From Litsea cubeba (Eukaryota > Streptophyta > Magnoliopsida > Laurales > Lauraceae), in contig CM022945.1 of NCBI GenBank assembly GCA_012931725.1, forward strand, positions 17,001,382 to 17,065,381: a stretch of 64,000 bases of DNA, written 5' to 3'. Both the position numbers and the translations under genes were made by a program. The notes under the pieces are model-generated. The model was given only the letters and a program-made list of their open reading frames with translations. It made no database searches and was not told where the DNA came from. Below are positions 33,471 to 44,214 of the stretch, one piece after another (positions within the stretch are counted from its first letter, which is position 1; each line of letters opens with the position of its first letter).

Positions 33471-33610
33471 TTATACTCCAAGCCAATTGACAACTAGTAA
33501 CCAATAATTGATTTAAGGAGTTGGAAGTTTAAAATCATCTATTACACATTTTATTTCTTTAATCCAAATGGTTTTGTTGTTGGGGATTGGTTCGGGTTGA
33601 GGGTGGCCAA

Positions 33611-34361
33611 CTAGATAGCTACTTTTGGTCTTCCAATTTTCAAAAAAGAGAATGATCCATAGAGATTTTCTATTTAACACCATTTTTGACTCACATGGGG
33701 CAGGGCTTGATGTAAGCCAAATTCTATTTCAATCCAAGTGACATGAACTATCAAATTCTCCACGTCATGAAAGTGGAATTAAATTATAAAATTCATCATT
33801 TATACATTATCTATTCAATTGTGTATAGAGCTCAAATAGAATTGGAATTCGGGGGAGTGCATTTCGTTAGAAGGTTAGTTCTACAAATGGCGTGGGCAAC
33901 CAATGGATTTGTAGAGGGTGCCCCGGAATGATCGACAAAGCAGAATAAGAAAAATATGTTTTGGGACACGGGGTCATCATCATGGACAAGAAAGCTTTTG
34001 CAAGGTAGAGGCACAAACAGAACAAATTTTTTTTAGATTCATTGGCTTCGCCCTTTAAGCTTGAGATTGACAATTCTCTTACTCTATAAGAAATGTTGTT
34101 GGGAAGTCTCACATTCCACATCGTCCAACCCTTGAGTTGGATATGTTTTCATATATTTGGACATTCCATCAATTAACTTAAGCTTTTCGATTAATATATT
34201 GACGGGTGTCGATGAGGAGAGAAGATATACATAGGGAAAAAAAAGAATTTATAAAACATTTTGTGACAATTACATTCTTACAAGTTAATGAATGTATTAA
34301 GAAACTGCAGATTTTGTGTGCAACAGAGAAGATGAATGGTGAAGAATATTATAACATAGAG
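33611..34361. other. Intergenic DNA, nothing recognised
   Basis: No gene seen. TGGGAAGTCTCACATTCCAC near 34096 resembles the start region of TRIM LTRs, but no partner was found. Confidence 0.45.
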
Positions 34362-34749
34362 GGGCTTTGTTCTAGTGAGAACAGTTCTCACATAGTCACC
34401 TAGTCACCGTGAGAACTTTTTATGGGACGCATTTATGGATCTCATTTAGGGATGGGACCAGAGAGGATGGAAAGATCTATGTGAGATCACCCCAAGTATC
34501 AAGTTTGACCCTAATCTCATGCCTCGAACTCCTTCATCCATTGCCCACGAGTTTAATGGCTTCATATTAAGTAAAAATTTAATCATCCATCCAACGGCCC
34601 AATCCATTTGGATGGGTGTCAAACCTCAGGATTAGTAACTATCAAGGGAGGTCACTGTTTATGCACGGTTTGAATTGGTTTCTAAGTGGGCCCCACTAAT
34701 AATTCTCACGGAAGCATGGTGAGAACTAGTTCTCACTTGAATATTTCCC
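34362..34749 (-). mobile_element. Mutator-type MITE, family copy 1
   Basis: Right end, inverted, is GGGAAATATTCAAGTGAGAA; left end GGGCTTTGTTCTAGTGAGAA. Flanked by 9-bp AACATAGAG (34353-34361) and AACATGGAG (34750-34758), one mismatch. Internal sequence matches the elements at 36440 and 53952, in opposite orientation. No coding capacity. Confidence 0.85.
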
Positions 34750-34758
34750 AACATGGAG

Positions 34759-36435
34759 ATATGGATGAAACCTTAACTTTCCTACTATTTTTTATAGTTG
34801 GGTGGTTATTTTTCATTTTCCTTCCATTTAATTTCTATTGAATGTGAGATTATATGATGGTTAGTTTTGAACATTCACTTTCATAGAGATTCTTCTCTTG
34901 TGCATGCAGGCATCTGGGCTATCACTAAATTGTGTGACCCCGTGAATTTCCCCCAACCCCGCGTGACGAATGGCACACATGCGCAGTGTGCAAGATAAAT
35001 TTGTTCTCGCCTCTATTTCTTCGATTTTAACCCAATTTTAGAAATAAAACTTTACAATCTTCTCAATAACATGAAACTAACATGCCCTCATTCAGAAATT
35101 TCCCATTGATTGATTATTTGAACAGGGTTACACCACTTATTCATCATGAATAACATGAGATATCTGAATTATATTACAGGCACGAAATTGAGAAAGAAGA
35201 ACTAAAATTACATAATGAGATTATATTAACAATTGGGAAGTGTGTGAGAAAGAGAGAGAATACTTAAGATATGTCGTCAAACATATCCATCTCAAGGATC
35301 GAGAGAGAGTTAAACATTTAACATATGTTTAAGAATATACACATGCTTCACTTATGCAACTCGTGAAATCTGTCCACTTTTTTTTTTGACATACGGTTTG
35401 ATTTTATGATCTGTAAACTTATTGGTCCAGTAAGAAGAGAGGGAGAGAAACCTTAGAATTTGTGTTGAAACCTCCCTACAACCTTTAACATCTTCAAAAT
35501 CATATTTTAGGAGGATTTACGTGAAAAAACCCATAAATGGGCGCTATACAGAACAGAACCACTAAAATCGTGTACACAGGAGAGGTCCCTTGGTCCCCTC
35601 GTTTTAATTTTTTCTTCCTCGACCATCCCTTTGTATCTACAAACCTTTGATTAGACCATTGTCAAATGTCAATTCATATCGGATCTGGGATTTCAATCTT
35701 CTCTCCAAATTACTCGTAATTAATATTACAGAGATATATATGTTTTGATGATGCATCTGGATGATTAGCAACTAGCAGGCCACGTATGTTTATACACCGG
35801 TTTTTTGGTATACAGGTTTGATTTATTTGTAAGGGGAGTATATGAATTTTCGGGTTGTTCTGTAATTGGGGTTGTTGAGATATTTGAGGATGTCTCTTAA
35901 TTTCACCTCTGCATCGATAGAGACTCGGCTTCTCTCCTTGCCTTTTCTTTATTCTTTTCTCCCATTTTGATTTGGAATTCAAATTAGCTTGGATTTGGTT
36001 TACTCTACTACTTGTGATAAAAGGCCCTGGTGTTTAGCTTAGGCCTTTTTTTTAGGTTTTTTTTTTTCTTTTAGGGCACTTTTTATACCACCTGCTGTGT
36101 ATTCGGGAATGGTCTAATACAGGTCAGGTTTTTGTACAAGATTTTTGGAAGAAGAAAACTTTGAGTTCGGTTCTAAAATATTTCCGCTCGATTCTCTCTA
36201 CGACATTGTTTTGTGAGCATGGGGTGATAGTTGATACCGACCATATCATGTTGACGTATGATGGTTGATATCGGCCATCATTATATATTAAATAGTCGAT
36301 ATCAACCATATCGCAAAATGTCGAAAAAGACAGAAAAACAATGGGAAGGCATTTTTTATTTGCATGATTTTAATGGGTCATTTTCTATGCAGCACTCATC
36401 TGTGGGATTTTTTTTTCGTAAATCCGTCTATATTT
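34759..36435. other. Intergenic DNA, nothing recognised
   Basis: AT-rich, with GA-rich and T-rich tracts. Around 36225-36320 the word TTGATATCG(A/G)CCAT and its inverse recur several times. No gene recognised. Confidence 0.5.
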
Positions 36436-36439
36436 TAAC

Positions 36440-36772
36440 TTAGAGAACTGTTCTCACAGTCTAAACCGTGAAACTATGAGTGGGGTCCACATATCATCCA
36501 ATTCAAACCTTGCAATGGATAGGAATGCCCTTGATAGTCATATGTTTCAGGGTTTGGCACTAATGCGACTGAATTGGACCGTTGAATTGACTATATATCC
36601 ATACGAATGGAGTAGGCTTATCGGTCATAGATGAAGGGGTTAGAAGCATAGGATTGGGGTCAAACTTGATATTCAGGGTGGTCCTATATAAATCTTTCAA
36701 TCTCCACGGATCCCTTTCAAAATAGGACCCGCAGTGGATCTCATAAAAAGTTCTCGTGGTGACTCCGTCACA
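36440..36772 (+). mobile_element. Mutator-type MITE, family copy 2 (decayed ends)
   Basis: Shares with the other two copies GAACTGTTCTCAC near the left, the middle words TTGGGGTCAAACTTGATA and AAAAAGTTCTCGTGGTGACT near the right. The outermost GGG ends and target-site duplication are not visible, so boundaries are approximate. Confidence 0.7.
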
Positions 36773-36832
36773 ACAATTATCATTGGACCAAATCCCTTTT
36801 AACTTATACTTTTTCAAATAAATTTGCAAAAT

Positions 36833-37685
36833 GAGTGGTGCTATTGGCACCACACTTTCTTCTCTTCCCACCGCGAAAAAAAAAAAAAAAAACATTTTCC
36901 TAAACTACCCCTCCCCCTTTTTTCCCTCCTCCTCCTCCTCCTCCTCCCTCAACCACCCTTCCTCTCCCAGCCTCCACCCTTCCTCTCCCAGCCTCCCCCT
37001 CACCCCCCCCCCCCCCCCACCAGTCGCCGGCGGGGAGGGAGCCCCGGCCGGCAGCCGGCTGGCCTCCCTCCCCCTTTCCCTCTCTCCCTCTTTCTCCCTC
37101 TCTCCCTCTTCTTTCCCTCTCTCCCTCTTCTTTCCCTCTTCTCCCTCCCTCTCCTTCCCTCCCCTACTCTTCTTCTCCTCCCCTCCCCTCCCCCCAGTCG
37201 CCGGCGGGGAGGGAGCCCCGGCCGGCTGGCCTCCCTCCCCCTCTCTCCCTCTCCCTCTTTCTTCCTCTCTCCCTCTTCTTTCCCTCTTCTTCCTCTCTCC
37301 CTCCCTCTCCTTCCCTCCCCTACTTTCTTCTCCCTCCCCCTCCCCCTCCCCCTCCCAGTCGCCGGCCGGGGGGGGAGATCGGGCTGCTGCAGCAGGCGAC
37401 CTGCTGCAAAAGAGGGAGAGGGAGAGAGGGGGAGGGAGGCCAGCCGGCTGGGGGCTTCCGCCGCCGGCTGCCGGCCGATCTCCCTCCCCGCCGGCGACTG
37501 GGAGGGGGAGGGGGAGGGGAGGGGGATGAGGGTGGAGGCTGGGAGAGGGAGGAAGGAGGAAGGAGGAGGGAGGAGGAGGAAGGGAAGAGAGGGAGGAGGG
37601 AGGAAGGGTAGTTTAGGAAAAAAAAAATTTTTTGTCTTGTAGTGCGGTGGGAAGAGTAGAAAGTGTGGTGCCAATAGCCATGGTC
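36833..37685. mobile_element. Foldback, Mutator-type element made of purine/pyrimidine tracts
   Basis: Terminal inverted repeats pair GCTATTGGCACCACACTTTC at 36840 with its complement ending at 37678 and extend to CTCTTCCCACCGC. The 9-bp word TTGCAAAAT flanks both sides (36824-36832 and 37686-37694). The left half is almost pure C/T and the right half almost pure G/A on the plus strand, so the whole element can fold. Three copies of a GC-rich word (CAGTCGCCGGC-GGGG) break the tracts. Long open frames here are compositional artefacts. It ends about 50 bp before the VDAC TATA box. Confidence 0.88.
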
Positions 37686-37733
37686 TTGCAAAATATCTCT
37701 ACCTCCTATTTGCACATATTCCCTCTCTATAGC

Positions 37734-37741
37734 TATAAATA
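37734..37741 (+). promoter_or_regulatory. Putative TATA box of the VDAC gene
   Basis: TATAAATA in the context AGCTATAAATAAAA, 363 bp before the ATG at 38097. The long implied 5' UTR makes this tentative; a TATA-less start closer to the gene is possible. Confidence 0.4.
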
Positions 37742-38096
37742 AAAAATTACCATCCACATTTATAATTGAATAGTATTGAGACCCTAGTCTCACGCACATC
37801 CTGTGATTCATATCTCCCCCAAAATGTTGTCGCACAAAATGTGCCCTTGGGCATGAGAAAGGAGGTGTTTCATTAAAAACAAAAAAAAAAACAAAAAATT
37901 TAGAGAGAGAAACCCTTAAAAAATTTAGAGATAGAAAAAGAGCACGCATATCCAAGAAGAAAGCAACGTAGCACAGCCAAAATAAGACCACCATATCCCC
38001 CATTTCCACTGCGCCTATTTCGGTGCCTCTTGTCTTCTTTCTACCCCTTCGGCTTCGTCCTCGCCTTAGTCTTCGCTCTTCTGCAACTACTGCAAT

Positions 38097-41000
38097 ATGA
38101 GCAAGGGTCCAGGACTCTTCTCCGACATCGGCAAGAAAGCCAAGGGTACTCTCATCTCTGCCTCTTTCTCTCTATATCTCTATCTGTGCCTTTTTTTTTC
38201 TCTCTCTTTCCCGCGCTTTGTTAGTTGTTACCGTTTTATATGTTGTTCCGATTTCTCAGATTTGCTGACGAAGGACTACACCTACGACCAAAAATTCACG
38301 GTCTCCACTTACAGCGATGCTGGATTGGTGAGAGAATCATGTCTTAGTTTCAGCTTCAGAGCTCAATTCCTTTGTCAGTCACATCTTATTTTCATTTCTT
38401 AGAGGAATCAGTGTCGTTGGCTGATGATTTGGGGTTTTTAGTTGATGTTGTCTTGTATATGTTGAAGTGATTTGACTTGAATGTGCGTTTCTTATTCACA
38501 TAGGGTTTTAGGGTTTAGTGGAAGTTTCACTTTAAATGTTGAAATTCTTTCAAAGTGGAGATTGGTATTGTCTGCGGAGTACAAGTTCCTGCAAAGGAAC
38601 TTGAAAGCAAAGTGAGGAGATGAAATAATGGGAAACAAAAAAGAGAGGGTTTTTGAAAGTTTTGAATTTGTTTGCTTGGTACGACTGGTTCTTTTTGTTG
38701 TGCTTAGAGCACCAATCAAGTCACACAGAGAAAAGATCACACACAGAGATAACACAAGGTCTTACGTGGTTCTGCTTGAGCCTACCCCATGGGAGAAGAT
38801 GGCAATAGTATCACTATGAGGAAAGATTACAATGGAGTTCTTCACACACAACCCCAATCCCAGGTACACACAGAGACACTTTCTCTATCAAGCTGCTAGC
38901 TTGCTGTCTTCTTCACTCTCTCAAGACACAGGGGAATGCCTCTATTTATAGCCTCAGAACAGAGAAGGCTTACTGTTGCCCATGCTTTCCCAGCTTTGCA
39001 CCATGCTGCTGGTCCATGGTAAGGTCAAGTCAATAATGATAGCTCTTATTGAGCCATAATGCTAACATTTTTTAATCAAGGGAATCCTTGCTTATTCTTG
39101 CAAGAGAAATGATTTCTCCTCTTGCTATGTTTACTCTGTATTTTTCATCTAGTAGGTTTTGCTTACGCAGGACTAAATCCGAAAAGATCACTCCTCAGAT
39201 TCTTTCCCCATGCATCATGTCCATACATTAGGATGACTTGGAAAAAATGATGTCACGGTTCAATTGTGCTTTGCGGATGGTGTTATAGTCCAACTAGCCT
39301 TGAGCTTTTATGAATCTGACCACAAATCTACCCCGCCCCTCTCCTCCCAAAAAAAAAAAGAAAAAAAGAAAAAGGGATGCCATTTGAAATTGGGGTGCTT
39401 AGAAGCCCAAACTTCAACCCGACTGGAATTACATGTTGATTTCAAAACTCAGGTCTTAGCCTGATCCAAACCAGAACGAGCTGACCAAAGGTTCACTTTT
39501 GGCCATACTAGGTCATGCAGGTTTGGGTTTGGCCCAACCAAGCTGCACTCCTACAGGCGTGTGGCCTGAGTCAAATATAGAACTAGTAATACTGCTATAT
39601 GTTTCTCTCCTGTGTTTTTGTTCCTGCGCTAGTGGATTGCATCAGCTTGAAGATCACCTTTGGTGTGTTTTATACTTTTAATGACTTTCTTCAAAAACTG
39701 AAGGCTGAACATATCATTTGTTGTCATTTATAGTTTGGAGTTTGGCATATCATCTTGGTTGATATTAATAGACAGAATCAATTTACTGAGGATTACAAGA
39801 ACCAAACTCAATCCATCCCTTGGAATATGAACCTAGGCATCCCTTGAGATGTGATAGAAGTCAATCTATCAAAAAAGAAATGATATAATTTGAGTAGCCT
39901 CTCTAATTGCCATAAGCTCAGCTTCCTAGAGTCTCTTGCACCCCTATAGGGCAGAATTTTGGAGAAACCCTTTTGATCAAATATTGGTAAATTGGACTTG
40001 TCGTCTTTTTCTAGGCTTGAAAGTTTTGCTCTTCAAAAAAGAGCACCAGGAGGCTCATAATCTACTGGATAAAACCATACAAGCACTTGACTCATAAAAC
40101 AAATACAAAAGGAAAAACCGCTACTATTTTACTTCAGCATCCACAACAGACAGGCAACAGCCCAATGCCTGTCTTGAAATAAAATGAAAGCTTCGCAGAA
40201 GGTATCACATGAAGAAAAAAAGGTATCACATGAAGAAGGTTGGGTTCAACAACAGATCCCAAATAGGCTCCACTATGGATTATTGATGTATAAAAATAAA
40301 CAAATGATCTGATATCATAGCCCCTGTACCATCTGTTAAGTATATTTGTATTCTGCTTCCTAAAAGCTTAAGCTTTTGGGATGTATTGGCTAGTCGGACT
40401 TGACATGGTATAAATGCCACACTAGGTCACGAGTTCAAACCCACATGGTAGTTTTATTCACTAGGTTGCGAGGGCAGGCACATGACTTCAGGCTGGGCTT
40501 GGGTATGGGTTTACCGTTTACCTCCATCTAATTTGGGCTACACATAGGCTGCCAAACCCAGCCTATCCAAGTTGCACCCCTTTGAAACTCCTGCACTTGA
40601 TTATCCTGGTAGGTCAATGTTAAACCTATATGCTCAATACTCTGAAAGTGGCATAATTTCTATCAATTCATGGTAACAAGTGGATCCTTTTATAGGTTGG
40701 GCTGACTGTGGGATCCATTTTTTTGTTTCTTCAAATTTTTTTAACTTAGCAAGGTTTATTTCACTGTGGCCTAAGTCCAGGATACACCCATGCTCTTGTT
40801 TGTGGAATGTGGATACGTCCTTATGCACACTTAAAAATTTTCTGTAGACAGTACAAACTCATTCGAAGGATGTTGAACTTATGCTTAGAAGTCATGTTGT
40901 TTTAGAAGGTTTCACTTCTTATGCTGGAAGATGGTCTGATAATTGACCTAGCCACATCTCTTAACATGTCTTTGATCGTGTCCAATTGGCAAACCGTCTC

Positions 41001-42225
41001 TTTATATGTAACTGACTTATGTATCTGAGACTTCATATAACTCATTTACATTCCAATGACTTCCTTATATTTAGGAAATAAGATTGCGAATATTTATGTT
41101 ATGATAGTTTTATCTTCTGACCATTAAAAAAGAAAGAAGAAGATAGTTTTATCTTTTGAATTGTAGTATATGCATCAATATAAAAGCTAAGCAACTCCAA
41201 ACGTTATCTGCTTTATTTCCAGGGCCTCAGTTCAACTGCAGTGAAGAAGGGGGATTTATCTGCGGGTGACATTTCTGCACAATACAAATACAAGAACACC
41301 ACGATTGATGTCAAAGTTGACACCGAATCAAATGTATGTGCTTTTCCCTCCTTTCTTACCTTTTTATCAACTTCAGATTTCTCTTACTTTTAAGCTTATC
41401 TTCTGTCATTTTCTTTGCAGATCTCTACAACCCTCACTGTTTCAGAAATTATGCCTTCTACAAAGACCATTGCTACAATCAAGCTTCCTGATTATAACTC
41501 CAGCAAGGTACTAAGCTTTACCATCGCTAAGCTGATCATGACTCCATGTTGCTAGTAATTGATCAAGAAACCTTGAAAACCTTTTTCCAGCTAGAGGTGC
41601 AATATTTCCATGAGCATGCAACCTTCACCACCACCGCTGTCGCTCTCAACCAGCTGCCTGTAGTTGACCTTTCATGTACTATTGGCACCCGGACCTACGC
41701 CATAGGGGGAGAGGCAGGTTATGAGACTGCGTCAGGAAGCTTTACCAAATACAATGCTGGCATTAGCGTGACAAAGCAAGATTCCAGTGCTTCCATAATC
41801 CTGTAAGTATTGGTTCCAGGCTTCCAGCAAAAGTCAAAACTAACAATACCAATAATGCTACTTCTCATATCCAACACGAGAAAGGGACCTTTTAAGCCTT
41901 TTTAACTTGATTATGTTTCAGGGCTGACAAGGGAGACACACTCAAGGCATCATATGTGCATCATCTAGATCATCTTAAGAGTGTTGCAGTAGCAGAGGTC
42001 ACTAGGAGACTCTCCTTGAATGAAAACACGTTCACTGTTGCAGCATCTTATGCAGTAGATCCTTTGACTCTGGTGAAGACGAGGCTCAACAGTCATGGGA
42101 AGCTTGGGGCTCTTCTGCAGCATGAGCTGACGCAAAAGTCCTCACTTACAATATCAGGTGAATTTGACACAAAAGCTCTGGACAAGAGTCCCAGGTTGGG
42201 GCTAGCACTTGCTCTCAATCCTTGA
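38097..42225 (+). CDS. VDAC: VDAC, mitochondrial outer-membrane porin (6 exons, 276 aa)
   Basis: Coding exons: 38097-38145, 38260-38327, 41223-41333, 41421-41507, 41591-41802, 41922-42225. All introns are GT-AG, and the joined CDS is 831 nt (276 aa plus stop), the usual plant VDAC length. The protein opens MSKGPGLFSDIGKKAKDLL (N-terminal helix lying in the pore), continues DYTYDQKFTVSTYSDAGL and ends KSPRLGLALALNP. The porin signature region is visible in YAVDPLTLVKTRLNSHGKLG. VDAC forms a 19-strand beta-barrel passing ATP, ADP and small metabolites across the mitochondrial outer membrane. Intron 2 is 2895 bp and carries transposon remnants; the others are 83-119 bp. No break or stop was found. 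Which VDAC isoform it is cannot be said. Confidence 0.97.
38699..39230 (-). mobile_element. LTR-like fragment in VDAC intron 2
   Basis: Contains ACGTGGTTCTGCTTGAGCC and, further right, GCCTCTATTTATAGCCTC, the inverse of a TATA box region, a layout typical of copia LTRs on the minus strand. A TG start or CA end pair and target-site duplication could not be fixed. Possibly a solo LTR. Confidence 0.4.
39391..40600. repeat. hAT-like remnants in VDAC intron 2
   Basis: Two clusters, 39391-39562 and about 40430-40600, have GGGTTTGG/CCAAACCC-type words and ends such as GGGGTGC and GCACTCCTA or GCACCCCTTT. Their pairing into elements is uncertain. The intervening intron sequence is unidentified. Confidence 0.3.
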
Positions 42226-44214
42226 ATTTTTTTTTTCCAGTAGAATTTAAAATGGGTTTTGTATTATTTTTCTTTTAAAAAAAAAGCTAATAATGTTTCT
42301 GCAGATACTTAATGTCAAAAATTATAGATTATGTTGAATGATGACCTTTTGCAAATTTTTGCCGAAATCTTTTTTAATCAAGGTTGATGATGATCTGTGG
42401 GTTGTTTTTATAAGGGGGCATTTATAATTTGCCAGTCTGAGGAGATATTTAATATGCATCAATGAGAAGTTTCATTTTCGGTTGAATCTGTAATATTCAT
42501 ATTTAGCACCCTGCACAAGGCCTAAGCATTTTTGGATTTTATAGAAGGAAGGGTCTTTGTGTCTTTGTGATGGCATTGAGTCATTACCAATGATTTTAAA
42601 TGATGGCTTTTACATAATAATGTTTTTTTGGCTGTGACTGATGGTGGCAGTGAACTTTACTGTTTTTCGTTGTTTTATTAAATCATGACTTTGTCAAACG
42701 CCTCTTCATCAACAATTAAGATGATTTTGTGGGTTCAATGTGTCATGTGTTGGTCTCTGCTTTGGATCTTTTCGGTAGCCACGTTCGCATGCATTCAGGT
42801 GCAATCACGTTGAGGGTTTACACAGAGATAAGCGACTGGTTATCATGAGATGATTAGTCTGTCACATTTGTATCATATTAAGGTTTGATCTGTATTTTAA
42901 GAGTATTATATAAAGTATGGGAAACTGAAGATTTTCATTAGTTTTTTTTTTTTTCTAAACATTTTGTCGGATTGAAATGAATGGCAAAACAAAATGATTC
43001 AATGGCTCTAAGAAAGACTAGCTGCTATTTGATGATTTTGGTGATGAGATAATGGGTTTGAAGCCTTATTTCAGAATTCAGAAATATGCCCAAGTCTCCG
43101 GTATAAAAATTATTCTGGGATATGAGATCCTGCTTGCTATACTCAATTTATTTCAAACCGCAGTTAAAACCCGGTTTCAAGAAGTGAGCATGATCTCAAT
43201 TTTTACTCTGGGAGATGGAAATCGGTTCATAATATCAATGGTAATAGTGGGCCCAGGAAGAACTGCGCAAAGCATGGGTCACAAAGCAGACCGGGTGGGA
43301 TAAAAGCTTCCTATGTGATGATGAAGTGACAATCGCTACCGATGAAATTGGAACCTGTTGAACTAACAGTTTAGTTAATGTGAGCTATTTTTCATGTTTA
43401 CTTTTAATAGTTGTTGATAAGTTGAAGAAATGGTTAGGGTTGTCCAAAAGGCTTGCCATGACGATGGACAACCGAATTGGGGATCAATACTTGCATTTGT
43501 TTCCATTCCAAATAATCAAAATGACAATCCCATGGGCTATGACCCATGCAAACCCAGTTGGGAGGTCAGAACCCTTCTGAGTGGATGTCTTGAACTCAAC
43601 TGCGGAACCCACATAATGATAATTTATACCGTTCAAAATTAATGATAATTTATACCGTTCAAAATTAATGATATGATATTTTTTGCAGTAATATATTTTA
43701 AAATTTTATTTCAATAGAAGTTGGTCTCATCGTAAAACTAAATATGAGATTAATTATAATATCAAAGCATATGATCATTAATAAACAAGAGCAGTTCCCC
43801 TCTTGCATTTGTTCCAGGCTTTCCCTCTGGATGGCCATAAGAGATGCTTGGAACTCCACCATTGAGTCCACATAATAAACCGGACCATCCGTCTTGAATC
43901 CTATCCTGGGGATATATCACTGGAGGGAATGAGATTCAAGATGAATGGTCCAGATTGTCATCAGGTGGTGGGCACCTGTGGTGCAGTTGCAGGCATCTGA
44001 TAGCCTATATCAGACTACTGAAGACAGGGCGAGGTTAGACGGCTTGATCTTCCTATTTAGTGGATTAGACTATATAATTGGTGCATGATCCATCATGTCA
44101 ACAAGTGAACCATGGGCTCCGTGGGCTCTGGGACAAGTCTTAAACCACAGTCCACACATTTCCTCTCTCTCGCGCGCGCGCCGAAGGAGAATCTGATAGG
44201 GTCTAAGCGCAAAA
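42226..44214. other. Intergenic DNA between VDAC and the GNAT gene
   Basis: Starts with the VDAC 3' UTR. A 26-bp direct repeat (43615-43640 and 43641-43666, containing TAATTTATACCGTTC) is the only clear structure. A short (CG)n tract lies at about 44170-44180 just before the next gene. No other gene recognised. Confidence 0.6.

Larger units (their letters stand above)
28870..33610 (+). repeat. Duplicated block, copy 3 (of 3), interrupted by two insertions
   Basis: Holds small gene 3. The block is collinear with copy 2 from about 28873 to 30368, is then broken by a 2.8-kb element (30369-33183), resumes at about 33216 (TTTTGGATCTGGACCTGATT, also in copy 1), and is broken again by a hairpin MITE (33326-33470) before AAGGAGTTGGAAGTTTAAA. 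Both insertions therefore came after the block was duplicated. Confidence 0.85.

Noticed and set aside
36824..37674. Several open frames of 220-270 codons, rich in Pro, Ser, Leu, Arg and Gly
   Set aside because: They overlap on both strands in the purine/pyrimidine tracts of a foldback element; open frames are expected from that composition and the translations are low-complexity.
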